From Paenibacillus tianmuensis (lineage in GTDB: Bacteria > Bacillota > Bacilli > Paenibacillales > NBRC-103111), in the NCBI RefSeq assembly GCF_900100345.1, contig NZ_FMTT01000009.1, positions 96,464 through 160,463 on the forward strand: a stretch of 64,000 nucleotides of DNA, in the 5' to 3' direction. Under the pieces are notes generated by a model. That model had not been told where the DNA came from. It ran no database searches and saw only the letters and a list, made by a program, of their open reading frames with translations. The position numbers and the translations under genes are program-made. Within the stretch, counting starts at the first letter, position 1. Every line of letters begins with the position of its first letter. This document shows, piece by piece, positions 48,832 through 57,628 of the stretch.

Positions 48832-48896
48832 CCCTTGATTAGGCCTTCTACGAGCGGTCAGATTTATCCGATTTTAAAGAAAAGGGGCGGTAACTT

Positions 48897-49619
48897 GTGT
48901 CTACCAACTTAGCGGCGGCGAAGCGCATCATGGTCGCGCTCGATTACGCCGAGGCGAAGCAGGCGGAGTCGCTGGTCCGGTCGCTGGAAGGCATTCCGTG
49001 TTATTTGAAGGTGGGAATGCAGCTGTTTTACAGCGCTGGTCCGGCATTCGTACAAATGCTTAAAGAAAAAGGCTATAACGTCTTTCTCGATCTCAAAATG
49101 CACGATATTCCGAATACCGTCAAGGGCGGCGCGGAAAGCATCACGAAGCTTGGCGTAGACATGTTCAATATGCACGTAGCGGGCGGAAAGCAGATGATGG
49201 AGGCGGCGATGGAAGGCGTGGACAAAGCGCTTCAAGGCGCAGCCGCTTCGAAGCCGATCGTCATCGGCGTTACGCAGCTTACCAGCACAAGCCAGGCGGT
49301 CATGAACGAAGAAATCGGCATCGAAGGTACGGTAGAGGATGCGGTGTTCCGGTATGCCCGATTGACGCAAGCCGCCGGTCTTCACGGTGTGGTAGCCTCT
49401 CCGCTGGAGGTCGTTCGAATTAAAGAGACGTGCGGAAGCGGCTTTGTGACCGTAACGCCGGGCATCCGACCTGCAGGAGCGGACATCGGTGACCAATCCC
49501 GCGTCATGACGCCGGAACAGGCGTTTGCTCAAGGGACGGACTATATTGTCATTGGCCGTCCAATCACAGCCGCGCCGGACCCGAGAGCGGCGCTGGAAGC
49601 GATTATCGCCTCCGTTTAA
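48897..49619 (+). CDS. pyrF: Orotidine 5'-phosphate decarboxylase
   Basis: Final step of UMP synthesis. The TIM-barrel active-site motif is VFLDLKMHDIPNTVKGG (Asp-Lys-Asp charge network). MVALDYAE near the start, TVTPGIRPAGADIGDQSRVMTP and IVIGRPITAAPDP at the end are all typical of the Bacillus-type enzyme. The GTG at 48897 follows AAAGGGGCGG. 240 residues. It follows carB directly, without the pyrK and pyrD genes usually found here in Bacillus. Confidence 0.96.
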   Translation: MSTNLAAAKRIMVALDYAEAKQAESLVRSLEGIPCYLKVGMQLFYSAGPAFVQMLKEKGYNVFLDLKMHDIPNTVKGGAESITKLGVDMFNMHVAGGKQMMEAAMEGVDKALQGAAASKPIVIGVTQLTSTSQAVMNEEIGIEGTVEDAVFRYARLTQAAGLHGVVASPLEVVRIKETCGSGFVTVTPGIRPAGADIGDQSRVMTPEQAFAQGTDYIVIGRPITAAPDPRAALEAIIASV

Positions 49620-49676
49620 CCAGCGTGCGAAGGTTCATTATTTAGATAAGACACCCTTTTAAGGAGATGAACTTGA

Positions 49677-50336
49677 ATGACACCCCCATCGATTCGTATA
49701 AATCCGGAGCTGGCCGGGCAAATAGCCGCCGACCTGCTCGCGATCGGCGCCGTGGCGCTTCGTCCGCAGCAGCCGTTTACTTGGACGTCCGGCCTGAAAT
49801 CGCCGATCTATTGCGACAACCGGCTCACCATTTCGTTTCCCGAGATTCGCGAACGGATCGCCGAAGGCTTCGTTACGCTTATCCGCGACAATTTCCCGGA
49901 TGCCGAAGTCATTGCGGGAGCGGCAACCGGAGGCATTCCGCATGCGGCTTGGGTAGCCCAGAAGCTCGGTTTGCCGATGGTTTACGTACGCGACAAGGCA
50001 AAGGGTCACGGGAAGGAAAACCTGATCGAAGGCTTGATTAAGCCCGGTCAGAAGACGGTGGTCATCGAGGATTTGATCTCGACGGGCGGCAGCTCGCTTA
50101 AGGTGGCCTTGGCCGTCAATGAAGCCGGGGCGCAGGCTCTTGGGGTGCTCGGCATCTTCTCGTATCAGTTTGAGAAGGCGCGAGAAGCCTTTGCCGGATC
50201 AGGCATTCCTTTTGAGACGCTGACGAATTACTCGGTACTGCTTGACGTCTCTTTTCAGAACGGCAGCATTCAGGAACAGGATTTGCAGGCGTTGAAGGCA
50301 TGGCGTGAAAATCCGAGCGAATACGGCAAAGCCTAA
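49677..50336 (+). CDS. pyrE: Orotate phosphoribosyltransferase
   Basis: Joins orotate to PRPP to form OMP. The PRPP-binding loop is TVVIEDLISTGGSSLKVA; FTWTSGLKSPIYCDNR and GAATGGIPHAAWVA are the other conserved blocks, with the flexible catalytic loop VRDKAKGHGKENLIEG. 219 residues. AAGGAGATGAACTTG precedes the ATG. It is the last gene of the pyr operon and is followed by a probable terminator. Confidence 0.96.
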   Translation: MTPPSIRINPELAGQIAADLLAIGAVALRPQQPFTWTSGLKSPIYCDNRLTISFPEIRERIAEGFVTLIRDNFPDAEVIAGAATGGIPHAAWVAQKLGLPMVYVRDKAKGHGKENLIEGLIKPGQKTVVIEDLISTGGSSLKVALAVNEAGAQALGVLGIFSYQFEKAREAFAGSGIPFETLTNYSVLLDVSFQNGSIQEQDLQALKAWRENPSEYGKA

Positions 50337-50372
50337 AAAGAATTTTTGGCATTCGAATTCTTCCGCTACGGT

Positions 50373-50404
50373 AAAGGGAAGGGCTCGGATGCTTTTCTTT
50401 TTTT
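50373..50404 (+). terminator. Probable terminator of the pyr operon
   Basis: AAAGGGAAG at 50373-50381 pairs with CTTTTCTTT at 50392-50400 (two G-U pairs) around a 10-base loop, followed by more T. Confidence 0.5.
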
Positions 50405-50472
50405 ACCGGGTGATACAATATAAGGCTGATTCCTGTCTTATGTATAGCTGCAGCTGAAAGGAGAACATCACA

Positions 50473-50991
50473 TTGGAACATCCGGATTCCGATTATTTCC
50501 GTCATATATTTTATAAGCATTACCCGTCGGTGCGCCGAAAATTAATCGCGCTGGTCCGCGACGAGGCAGCCGCCGAGGATTTGGCACAGGAAGTATTCCT
50601 GCGTCTATACCGCAATCCGCCGGACAATCCACAGTTGGTCGGCGCTTGGCTTCATCGGGTATTGACCCGGATTGCCTACGATCATATGTCAAAGCGTGCC
50701 CGCGAACGGGCGCTTCAAGAGAAGCAGGAGCTTCATCTGCGGGTAACGGAGCAGGAAGGCAAGTCGAACGAGGAGACGGTATTGGAGCAGTTTGAGCACG
50801 AGGAATTGCGCGGATGGCTGGACCAGCTTTCGGAACGGGACCGGCAGGCGCTGCTGCTTCGCTTCTCAGGCTACAGCTATGCTGAGATCGCCGAGAAGCT
50901 TCAAATTCGCACACCGCTTGTAGGCACGCTTATCCACCGAGCGACCGCCCGATTGAAACGGCATGCGGAATTGCAAACTCAAGTTGAATAG
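50473..50991 (+). CDS. ECF-type RNA polymerase sigma factor
   Basis: A 172-residue sigma-70 family protein with only regions 2 and 4. Region 2 is seen in DEAAAEDLAQEVFLRLYRNPP and WLHRVLTRIAYDHMSKRARE, and the region 4 helix-turn-helix is LSERDRQALLLRFSGYSYAEIAEKL. The TTG start lies after GAAAGGAGAACATCACA. It is followed at 14 bases by a membrane protein that is probably its anti-sigma, then an ABC transporter. The layout recalls the SigY operon of Bacillus (sigma factor with ABC transporter genes), but sequence identity to SigY is not established here. The promoters it recognises cannot be read from this window. Confidence 0.9.
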   Translation: MEHPDSDYFRHIFYKHYPSVRRKLIALVRDEAAAEDLAQEVFLRLYRNPPDNPQLVGAWLHRVLTRIAYDHMSKRARERALQEKQELHLRVTEQEGKSNEETVLEQFEHEELRGWLDQLSERDRQALLLRFSGYSYAEIAEKLQIRTPLVGTLIHRATARLKRHAELQTQVE

Positions 50992-51005
50992 GAGGGCCAC
51001 GGCAT

Positions 51006-52130
51006 ATGACTGAGTCATTTGTGAGAAAAAATTCCGATCCTACGAATGCCGCTTGGGAGAAGCTCCAGCAGCGGCTTGCTTCGGAACCGAAGTCGCTCCG
51101 TTGGGAGCAGTGGGCGAAAGAAGCCGATAATATCAAACCGTCGACGGCAGAAGCCGGGGATACAGAATCGTTACAATCGATCGCTATATCCGATAATCGT
51201 CCGTTGCCTGTTTTGGAACCGGACAGGACAACGGCGGAGACGCCTATAGCTCATCCGTTCGTCCGTTGGATCAGAAGACGGAGCAAGAGGGTGGCTGCTG
51301 TGGCCGTAGTGCTGGTACTGGCCGCTTTCCTTAACACGCCAATCGGTAACGAAGCGTTGGCTTCCATATTGAATAAATTTCGAATGCAGGAAATGACGGT
51401 TGTTCAGGAAAACGAACTCCGGATGTTATTGAACAGCGCTTTTAACGACGGGCAAACGAAAGAGAACATCAACAAACTTGGCACATTCACGAATACGGCC
51501 GGCAAAATAGACGGAATTATCATAGCCAACAAAGCTTCCGAGGTTTTGGGGCGCAGCATCGTCATTCCGAAGGACCACCCCGTAGAGCAGGAGGTTTACA
51601 TTAGCCCTTCCAAGACGATAACGTTCAAGTTAAACGTTGACGAAGTGAACAAGGCAATGTCCAGACTTGGGGCAAAGCAGACGCTGCCTAAATCCATTGA
51701 TGGTAAACCGATTACGCTTGAAACGGGTGAGACGGTCAACATGAATGTGAAAAACGGCAACGGCAACGGCAACTACTTCCTGGAACAACAGCCGATCCCT
51801 GTCGTATCCGTCGATCCGTCGATTCCGGTGGCTGAAGCGCTGCAAGCTGTTTTGCAATTCCCGCTGCTGCCGGATCATTTGAAGGACAGCTTGCAGAACG
51901 TGGATCTGCTTACGACCGGAAACGTGCCGCTGCCTATTATCACGAATCGGCCTACCGAGAAGGTCAAAGTGGGAAGCACGGATGTGCTGATCATGACGGA
52001 ATCTACGGACAAGGGACAGAAGTACTCTGCCTTGTGGATAAATCAAGGTCAATTCTTTGAGCTAAATAGCGCCTATTTCACCGATCGCGAAGCGCTGCTT
52101 GGCAAAGTGAAGGAGCTGATCGGCCCTTGA
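51006..52130 (+). CDS. Membrane protein, probable anti-sigma factor of the adjacent ECF sigma factor
   Basis: 374 residues: a cytoplasmic N-terminus of about 95 residues ending in a basic stretch (RWIRRRSKR), one transmembrane helix (about 96-111), and a large outside domain. No HxxxCxxC zinc motif of the classical ZAS anti-sigmas is present in the N-terminal part. It shares its architecture with RsiX-like proteins, but I do not recognise the extracytoplasmic domain. The role is inferred from topology and gene order. ATG after GGAGGGCCACGGCAT. Its TGA overlaps the TTG start of the ABC gene by 4 bases. Confidence 0.7.
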   Translation: MTESFVRKNSDPTNAAWEKLQQRLASEPKSLRWEQWAKEADNIKPSTAEAGDTESLQSIAISDNRPLPVLEPDRTTAETPIAHPFVRWIRRRSKRVAAVAVVLVLAAFLNTPIGNEALASILNKFRMQEMTVVQENELRMLLNSAFNDGQTKENINKLGTFTNTAGKIDGIIIANKASEVLGRSIVIPKDHPVEQEVYISPSKTITFKLNVDEVNKAMSRLGAKQTLPKSIDGKPITLETGETVNMNVKNGNGNGNYFLEQQPIPVVSVDPSIPVAEALQAVLQFPLLPDHLKDSLQNVDLLTTGNVPLPIITNRPTEKVKVGSTDVLIMTESTDKGQKYSALWINQGQFFELNSAYFTDREALLGKVKELIGP

Positions 52131-53092
52131 CCAGACAAGCCATTACAGCGCATGAGCTGACGAAAGATTACGGCAACGGCCGCGGCTGCCGCAGCATTAC
52201 GATTACCGTAGGGGAAGGGGAAGCCTTTGGCTTCCTCGGCCCGAACGGGGCGGGCAAGAGCACCTTTGTGAAAATGCTCGTCGGCTTGATTCGGCCGACG
52301 CAGGGCCATGGTGCGATTTTCGGCCTTCCGATCGGCTCGTTGGAAGCAAGAAGGCATTTTGGCTACTTGCCGGAGTTGTACTGGTATCAGGAATGGCTCA
52401 GTGGCGAAGAAGTGATTTGGCTCCATGCCCGGCTATGCGGGGTTGAAGCTTCCGAGGCGAAGCGGCGTATACCGGAACTGCTCGACCTCGTCGGGCTCGG
52501 GCTGCGAGGCAAAGACCGGGTGAAGAGGTACTCCAAAGGAATGCAGCAGCGGCTTGGATTGGCTTGCGCTCTGGTGAGTGACCCGCCCATCGTTTTTTTG
52601 GACGAGCCGGCCTCTGCGCTTGATCCCTTGGGCCGCAGAGACGTACGAGAATTGCTCCGGCTGATGAAGGCGCGGGGTAAAACGATTTTTCTCAACTCGC
52701 ACCTGTTGGAGGACGTGGAGCTGCTGTGCGACCGCGTCGCGTTGCTGAATAACGGTCAAATTCTGCAGGTTGGCACCGTAGCCGACGTGCTGCACGAGAC
52801 ATCCCGCTGGCACCTTCGTGTCGGCGGGTTTGCGCCGTTTTTGCTGGCATGGCTTCAGGAAGCTTCGGGCTTGACCGTGCGTCTTCTTGCCCATAGGGAA
52901 GGGACGGCAGTGGAAGAAGACGCGGTCTGGCTGGAAGCGGAGCTGGAGGATGAAGAGCAGATCGGCTGGTTGAACTCGCTTGTCATTGAGCAGGGGATGA
53001 CGCTGTACGAAGTAAAGAAAGCAAAAACGAAGCTGGACGAATGGTTCGTCAGCTCCGTTGCCGGACGGAGCCACAGGGGGGAACGTGAATGA
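52127..53092 (+). CDS. ABC transporter ATP-binding protein
   Basis: A 321-residue ATPase with Walker A GPNGAGKST (38-46), signature YSKGMQQRLGLA, Walker B VFLDEPASALDP and the switch histidine in LNSHLLEDVE. The C-terminal extension of about 100 residues (from about 220) is typical of CcmA/NatA-like exporters. Together with the next gene it should form an exporter of unknown substrate. The TTG start overlaps the anti-sigma stop (TTGA), and its end overlaps the permease start, so the three proteins are made in coupled fashion. Confidence 0.92.
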   Translation: MTRQAITAHELTKDYGNGRGCRSITITVGEGEAFGFLGPNGAGKSTFVKMLVGLIRPTQGHGAIFGLPIGSLEARRHFGYLPELYWYQEWLSGEEVIWLHARLCGVEASEAKRRIPELLDLVGLGLRGKDRVKRYSKGMQQRLGLACALVSDPPIVFLDEPASALDPLGRRDVRELLRLMKARGKTIFLNSHLLEDVELLCDRVALLNNGQILQVGTVADVLHETSRWHLRVGGFAPFLLAWLQEASGLTVRLLAHREGTAVEEDAVWLEAELEDEEQIGWLNSLVIEQGMTLYEVKKAKTKLDEWFVSSVAGRSHRGERE

Positions 53093-53973
53093 TCACCATC
53101 ATCGGCTCGACTTGGAAGGAACTGCTGCGCAAGCGGGTCATGCTGCTGACACTGCTGATGACCGTTATTTTCTTGTTCGCCTTCTGGTTTGTTGCCAAAA
53201 CCATCGGTGCAAGCTTGCATGACGGCACCTATAATCCGTCGGACATGCAATATATAATTGCCGTTTACGAACGTAGCACGATGATCTTGTCGGTCGGCTT
53301 TTTTTTCGGTTCGTTCGTCATTGCTTTTTTATCCATTTTTAGCTCGTTCTCCGTGATTGCAGGGGAAGCCGAGCAGGGGGTACTGCAGGCGTTAATGACT
53401 CGGCCATTATCCCGTTTATCCTGGTATATGGGTCGATGGATCGGATTTGTCAGTTGGGGAATCGGTTATGCGGCGCTGCTTTTTATATCGATTCTGCTGG
53501 TATCTTGGGCTCATGCCGGTATTCCCGGAGATATCGTGTCGCTAATGCGTTCGTCCGCTTTGTTTATTTTCGTTGTGCCGCTGCTTGTATCTTTATCGAT
53601 GCTGGGCTCTTGCCATTTTTCCTCCACGGGGAACGGCGTGTTGATGACGATGCTCTACGGGGCGGGATGGCTCGGGGGCATGATCGAAAAAGTGGCAGGC
53701 TCGATCCAAATCGAGCAAAATATAGCCATTAAGCCGCTGCTGACCATCGCAGGAATCATGTCGATTGTCATGCCGGCCGATTCACTGCAAAACCGGATGC
53801 AAGCGGAGCTGTTTGCTGTGAATGAGCTTCAAGGACTGGTCAATCTTAAAAGTCTTTTCAGTATTTTCGGTGTCGGCCAAGTGCCGTCAAACGCCTTTCT
53901 AATGTACAGTGCCGGATATATGCTTATAATGCTGCTGCTCGGCTTATGGTCGTTTCGGAGAAAAGACTTATGA
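53089..53973 (+). CDS. ABC-2 type transporter permease
   Basis: 294 residues with six predicted membrane segments (about 17-35, 65-90, 110-135, 145-165, 175-195, 265-285) separated by short loops, plus an N-terminal ITIIGSTWKELLRKRVMLLTLLMT helix. The central GEAEQGVLQALMTRPLSRLSWYMGRW is characteristic of ABC-2 permeases, and the C-terminus is FRRKDL. It overlaps its ATPase gene by 4 bases. The substrate is unknown; candidates include antimicrobial peptides, lipids or a sigma-controlled toxic product, none of which is shown by the sequence. Confidence 0.9.
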   Translation: MITIIGSTWKELLRKRVMLLTLLMTVIFLFAFWFVAKTIGASLHDGTYNPSDMQYIIAVYERSTMILSVGFFFGSFVIAFLSIFSSFSVIAGEAEQGVLQALMTRPLSRLSWYMGRWIGFVSWGIGYAALLFISILLVSWAHAGIPGDIVSLMRSSALFIFVVPLLVSLSMLGSCHFSSTGNGVLMTMLYGAGWLGGMIEKVAGSIQIEQNIAIKPLLTIAGIMSIVMPADSLQNRMQAELFAVNELQGLVNLKSLFSIFGVGQVPSNAFLMYSAGYMLIMLLLGLWSFRRKDL

Positions 53974-53990
53974 TCTGTACGCGCCCCCCA

Positions 53991-54049
53991 AAAAAGCCCG
54001 TCTGCGCCATTCATCGCTTGTTTTGCGATGAGCGGGTAGACGGGCTTTT
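53991..54049. terminator. Strong bidirectional terminator after the ABC permease
   Basis: AAAAAGCCCGTCT pairs with AGACGGGCTTTT, with an inner TCATCGC/GCGATGA stem. It serves the forward module and the convergent mtnB transcript. Confidence 0.92.
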
Positions 54050-54101
54050 GTACGGTTCAGTTGAGGGCGCACGAATATTGTGGCCGCAAATAGGGGAAGG
54101 T

Positions 54102-54746
54102 TTACTTCTTCAGCAGGGCCCAGCGATAGGCGTACTCGAACAAAAACTCGAACGCTTCGAGGTGCCGCTTCGCTTCGAAGGCATTGGCGCCCCAAGCGTA
54201 AATGCCGTGCTTGCGCAGCAGAATGCCGGGAATACGCGGCACGATCGCGCCTTCGACCAATTCGGCAATCCGCGGAATTTCCGCATAGTTGGGCAGAATC
54301 GGGATATCGATGTGCGCTTCCTCTTCCCATATATTGAAAGCCTTGATCAACTCGACGCCGTCCACTGGCACGCTGCCTCGTTCCGCATACAGCTCGGAGA
54401 CGAGGTTATTGAAAACGGTGTGCACATGAAAAATAGCGCCGCAGCCCGTCAAACGGTAAATCTCGCAATGAATCAATGTTTCCGCGGACGGCTTCAGACC
54501 GGTCGTTTCGATCGGTTGGCCCGACTGGTCGACCAGCAAATAGTCTGACGGCGTATTGACCGATTTGTCCTTACCGCTCGCCGTAATGGCAAACGCAAAC
54601 TGCTCGGGAGAAAATTCCCCTGTCCGGATCGACAGGTTGCCGCTTGTTCCTGGAAACCAGCCGCGTGCGGCCAGCAAAGTTTTAATCTCCCGCAGCTCGG
54701 CGAACGCCTGCTGCTTCTCTTCCAAACGAATTGCGTTAAAGCTCAC
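54102..54746 (-). CDS. mtnB: Methylthioribulose-1-phosphate dehydratase
   Basis: Class II aldolase-fold metalloenzyme that dehydrates methylthioribulose-1-phosphate to the diketo intermediate in methionine salvage. It has WFPGTSGNLSIR, ITASGKDKS, LKPSAETLIHCEIYRLTGCGAIFHVHTVFNN (with HVHT metal histidines) and the late RKHGIYAWGANAFEAKRH histidine. The GTG start overlaps the end of mtnX by 11 bases. 214 residues. It is the last gene of a proBAC-mtnWXB run. Confidence 0.95.
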   Translation of the reverse strand: MSFNAIRLEEKQQAFAELREIKTLLAARGWFPGTSGNLSIRTGEFSPEQFAFAITASGKDKSVNTPSDYLLVDQSGQPIETTGLKPSAETLIHCEIYRLTGCGAIFHVHTVFNNLVSELYAERGSVPVDGVELIKAFNIWEEEAHIDIPILPNYAEIPRIAELVEGAIVPRIPGILLRKHGIYAWGANAFEAKRHLEAFEFLFEYAYRWALLKK

Positions 54747-55404
54747 GCACTTTCATCTCCTCTAGCCGCTTGATCACGTCGTGAAAATCTTCAAAAGGAT
54801 AATAATTCAACCCAAGCTCCTGGCACAGCTCGATCAGATGGGAGCGGGCGAATACCGTATCGGCCAGCTTGGCCCCGGCAAAATCGGTGACGCTGTCACC
54901 GATCATAATGCGCTCGTACGTCTCCCGCGGGTAGGAGCGAATGATTCTCGTTTTGCACATGCCGCAGTCGTTGTCGCATTCGGCATCGCACGAATGCGGC
55001 CAAAAAATGTGAATATGTGTGCCGCTGAAGTCGCTCGCGTTGCAATAGATGTTCTCCTTCGGAATCGCAAACGACGACAGGACGGGATAGACGAAAAAGT
55101 CGATTCCGCCGCTCGTCACCAGGAAGAGGATGTCCTCCTGTTTGCTGTAATCCAGCAGCTCGCGAAACCCGCTGCGAATCGTCACGTTGCCGATCGCGTA
55201 ATCGATGACTTCCTGCCGACGGGAGGTCGGAAGCAGCGCAAACATGCGTCCGACGCCTTCCCGAATCGTAATTTCCTTGGAAATAACTTGATTAACCAAG
55301 GTATCCCAGCCCTCAGGCTGAAAATGCTTCATAATCGCCACGATATTGTCGTTGACAGTAATCGTCCCGTCGAAGTCGCAAAAAATAACCCGCTGCTTGC
55401 TCAT
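54736..55404 (-). CDS. mtnX: 2-hydroxy-3-keto-5-methylthiopentenyl-1-phosphate phosphatase
   Basis: HAD-family phosphatase of the methionine salvage pathway. The catalytic motif is CDFDGTITVNDNIVAIM at the start, then VTSGGIDFFVYPVL and the late IGDSVTDFAGAKLADTVFAR. Cysteines in CDAECDNDCGMCKTR are typical of the MtnX group. The ATG at 55404 overlaps the stop of mtnW (ATGA); a longer TTG form would overlap mtnW further with no site. 222 residues. Confidence 0.95.
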   Translation of the reverse strand: MSKQRVIFCDFDGTITVNDNIVAIMKHFQPEGWDTLVNQVISKEITIREGVGRMFALLPTSRRQEVIDYAIGNVTIRSGFRELLDYSKQEDILFLVTSGGIDFFVYPVLSSFAIPKENIYCNASDFSGTHIHIFWPHSCDAECDNDCGMCKTRIIRSYPRETYERIMIGDSVTDFAGAKLADTVFARSHLIELCQELGLNYYPFEDFHDVIKRLEEMKVREL

Positions 55405-56699
55405 TCTTTGATCCCCCAAGAGTCAATTGCCGCTTGCAGCTCCGGATGCCCGTCCGCGGCATAATCTTGCAGCGGAATGCCCGCCTGGCAGCCGTCGATC
55501 GCCTGCCGGAAGGCCCGTCCGCCAGCCGCAGCGCCCATAGGATGGCCATGTACTCCGCCTCCGGCATTGATGACCACTTCTCCGTTAAAATCCCGCAAGA
55601 TGAGCGGCACAAGTCCGGGATGAATGCCGGCCGAAGGAACCGGGAAGCTCGCTGCGAGCGGAACTTGTCCGTTTGCGGACGCTGTCGCGCCGTCCCCGCT
55701 GTAAATATAATCGGCAGTTTCGGTTGTCAGCAGCGCTTCCTTGATCGCCATGTTCTCTTCCTTCGGCATGACGACAGAACCGTACGGCGAAGGGAACAGC
55801 ACCAGATCGGCCCCGGCAAGCCGCATGAGCTTGCCAAGCAGCACGTTCGCGGCGATGCCGTGATACGGCGACGGATACAAGGCTCCGGCAAGCGACGGAT
55901 GGGCCATCAGCGGCACGTTGACATCAGGGTGACGGCTTAGCTCGCTGAGAGCGTCGAAGCCATAGGCGAGCACATTGAACAGCAGCGCGTTGGCTCCGGC
56001 GTTGATCGCTTTTTTGGCCTGTTCGACGAGCCCGAAGGTCGGTCCGGTCAAATTGGCCGCGTACAGCAGCTTCTGGCCGGTTTCCCGCTCGGCTTCGGCC
56101 GCCGCCTGCATACACAGCTCAACCCGCTTCTCGATCGGAGTCAGCGGATTTTCAAACAAAATTTCGTCGTCCTTGATCAGATCGACACCACCGAGCGCCT
56201 GCTGATAGAACTGCTCCCGCAGCGAAGGCAGATCGTGGCCGATCACTGATTTGAAAATGCTCATGAGCAGCGGACGGTCGTGAACGCCAAGCAGCTTGCG
56301 CACGCCCTCGATGCCGAAGCGAGGTCCTGGAAAGGCTGACAGGAACGACTCGGAGAATGCCAGGTCGATCAGCTTGATCCGGCCGTCCATCGACAGCTTC
56401 CCGAAAACCGTGACGAGCAGAGCAGGGATATCGCGGCTGAAATTAATATCTGGATAAGCGATACGAATATCGGCATATCTTGCGGAAGCGGGGTCGCCCG
56501 CAGACGGTTCGTGTACGTCCACGCTGACGACGCGGCCTAGATGTTTTTCCATTTCCGCCTTGCGCGCTTCCGGCAGCTCGGTCCAGCTTCCGACGGTTAG
56601 ACCGACGGCGATGCCGGTCGCTTTTTTATGAAAATCGGCTTTCTCGTCGTAGCAACGGTAGGTGGCTACGCAATACGCTGAGGATATAGCAAGACTCAC
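55401..56699 (-). CDS. mtnW: 2,3-diketo-5-methylthiopentyl-1-phosphate enolase (RuBisCO-like)
   Basis: RuBisCO-like protein that enolises the diketo intermediate. The metal-binding lysine region appears as GGVDLIKDDE, the equivalent of the carbamylated KDDE in RuBisCO; AHPSLAGALYPS and NAGGGVHGHPMGAAAGGRAFR follow near the C-terminus. The GTG start lies 9 bases after AGAAGGTG. 432 residues. It starts only 15 bases after proC with no visible promoter or riboswitch in between. Confidence 0.95.
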   Translation of the reverse strand: MSLAISSAYCVATYRCYDEKADFHKKATGIAVGLTVGSWTELPEARKAEMEKHLGRVVSVDVHEPSAGDPASARYADIRIAYPDINFSRDIPALLVTVFGKLSMDGRIKLIDLAFSESFLSAFPGPRFGIEGVRKLLGVHDRPLLMSIFKSVIGHDLPSLREQFYQQALGGVDLIKDDEILFENPLTPIEKRVELCMQAAAEAERETGQKLLYAANLTGPTFGLVEQAKKAINAGANALLFNVLAYGFDALSELSRHPDVNVPLMAHPSLAGALYPSPYHGIAANVLLGKLMRLAGADLVLFPSPYGSVVMPKEENMAIKEALLTTETADYIYSGDGATASANGQVPLAASFPVPSAGIHPGLVPLILRDFNGEVVINAGGGVHGHPMGAAAGGRAFRQAIDGCQAGIPLQDYAADGHPELQAAIDSWGIKE

Positions 56700-56714
56700 A
56701 AACTTACACCTTCT

Positions 56715-57581
56715 TTACTTGGTATGGGAAGCGATGGAAGCGCTGATGGCCGCGCCCATTTCGGCGGAGCGTTCCGCGGCGCGGCGCATCCCTTTGGAGA
56801 TCGCATCGGTGAAGCCGCAGTTGTACATCGTCTCGATAGCTGCATGCGTAGCGCCGTTCGGAGACGTCACCTTGCGGCGCAGCTCAGCCGGCTCTTCTCC
56901 GCTCAGCTCGACCATGCGGGCCGCGCCCAAGACCGTTTGCACGGTCAGACGTTTGGCCTCTTCATGCGTCAACCCGCCATTCATTCCGCTCTCGATCATC
57001 GCTTCCATCATATAATAAATGTAAGCCGGGCCGCAGCCGGACAAACTGACAATCGTCTCCAGAAGCGGCTCCTCGACGATCGATACGATGCCGATGGAGC
57101 GGAACATTTCTTCACCAAGCTGCCGCTGCGCGTCGGAGACGCCAACGGAAAAACTGAGCCCGGTCGCGCCAAGCCCGATCGTGCTGGACGTATTAGGCAT
57201 CGTGCGGACGATGGCCCAGCCGGGGCTGCCAAGAATCGCCTCCATCGTCTCGATGGAAAGTCCGGCAATCACGGATACGAGCAGCTGTTCTTTGCGGAGC
57301 ACCGGCTTCAAGTCGAGTATGCCTTGAGCGGCGTCGCTCGGCTTAAAGGCCAGTACGACGATATCGGCGGAACTGATGGCTTCGTTTCGCTCGGCAGCAC
57401 CGGCGGCATAACGAATACCGTATTGCTTGTTCAATTGTTGCAGACGGGCTTCATTCGACCGGTTAACAGCTACAAGTTGTCCCGTTTCCATACCCGCCTC
57501 AGAGACGAGCCCCCGGATGATCGCTTCTGCCATGGAGCCGGCGCCGACGAACGTGATGTTTTTGGATAAAATCTGTGACAT
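56715..57581 (-). CDS. proC: Pyrroline-5-carboxylate reductase
   Basis: Last step of proline synthesis, NAD(P)H-dependent. The Rossmann loop is FVGAGSMAEAIIRGLV near the N-terminus, followed by VVLAFKP, VSVIAGLSIETM, RTMPNTSSTIGLGATGLS and the substrate-binding SLSGCGPAYIYYMMEAMIESGMNGGLT-type helix. AAGGAGC precedes the ATG. 288 residues is a little long. It completes the proB-proA-proC set in one unit, 47 bases after proA. Confidence 0.95.
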   Translation of the reverse strand: MSQILSKNITFVGAGSMAEAIIRGLVSEAGMETGQLVAVNRSNEARLQQLNKQYGIRYAAGAAERNEAISSADIVVLAFKPSDAAQGILDLKPVLRKEQLLVSVIAGLSIETMEAILGSPGWAIVRTMPNTSSTIGLGATGLSFSVGVSDAQRQLGEEMFRSIGIVSIVEEPLLETIVSLSGCGPAYIYYMMEAMIESGMNGGLTHEEAKRLTVQTVLGAARMVELSGEEPAELRRKVTSPNGATHAAIETMYNCGFTDAISKGMRRAAERSAEMGAAISASIASHTK

Positions 57582-57628
57582 ATTGGCTGCTCCTTTCGAT
57601 ATCCATAAAGTGTATACGATCTTCTGGG

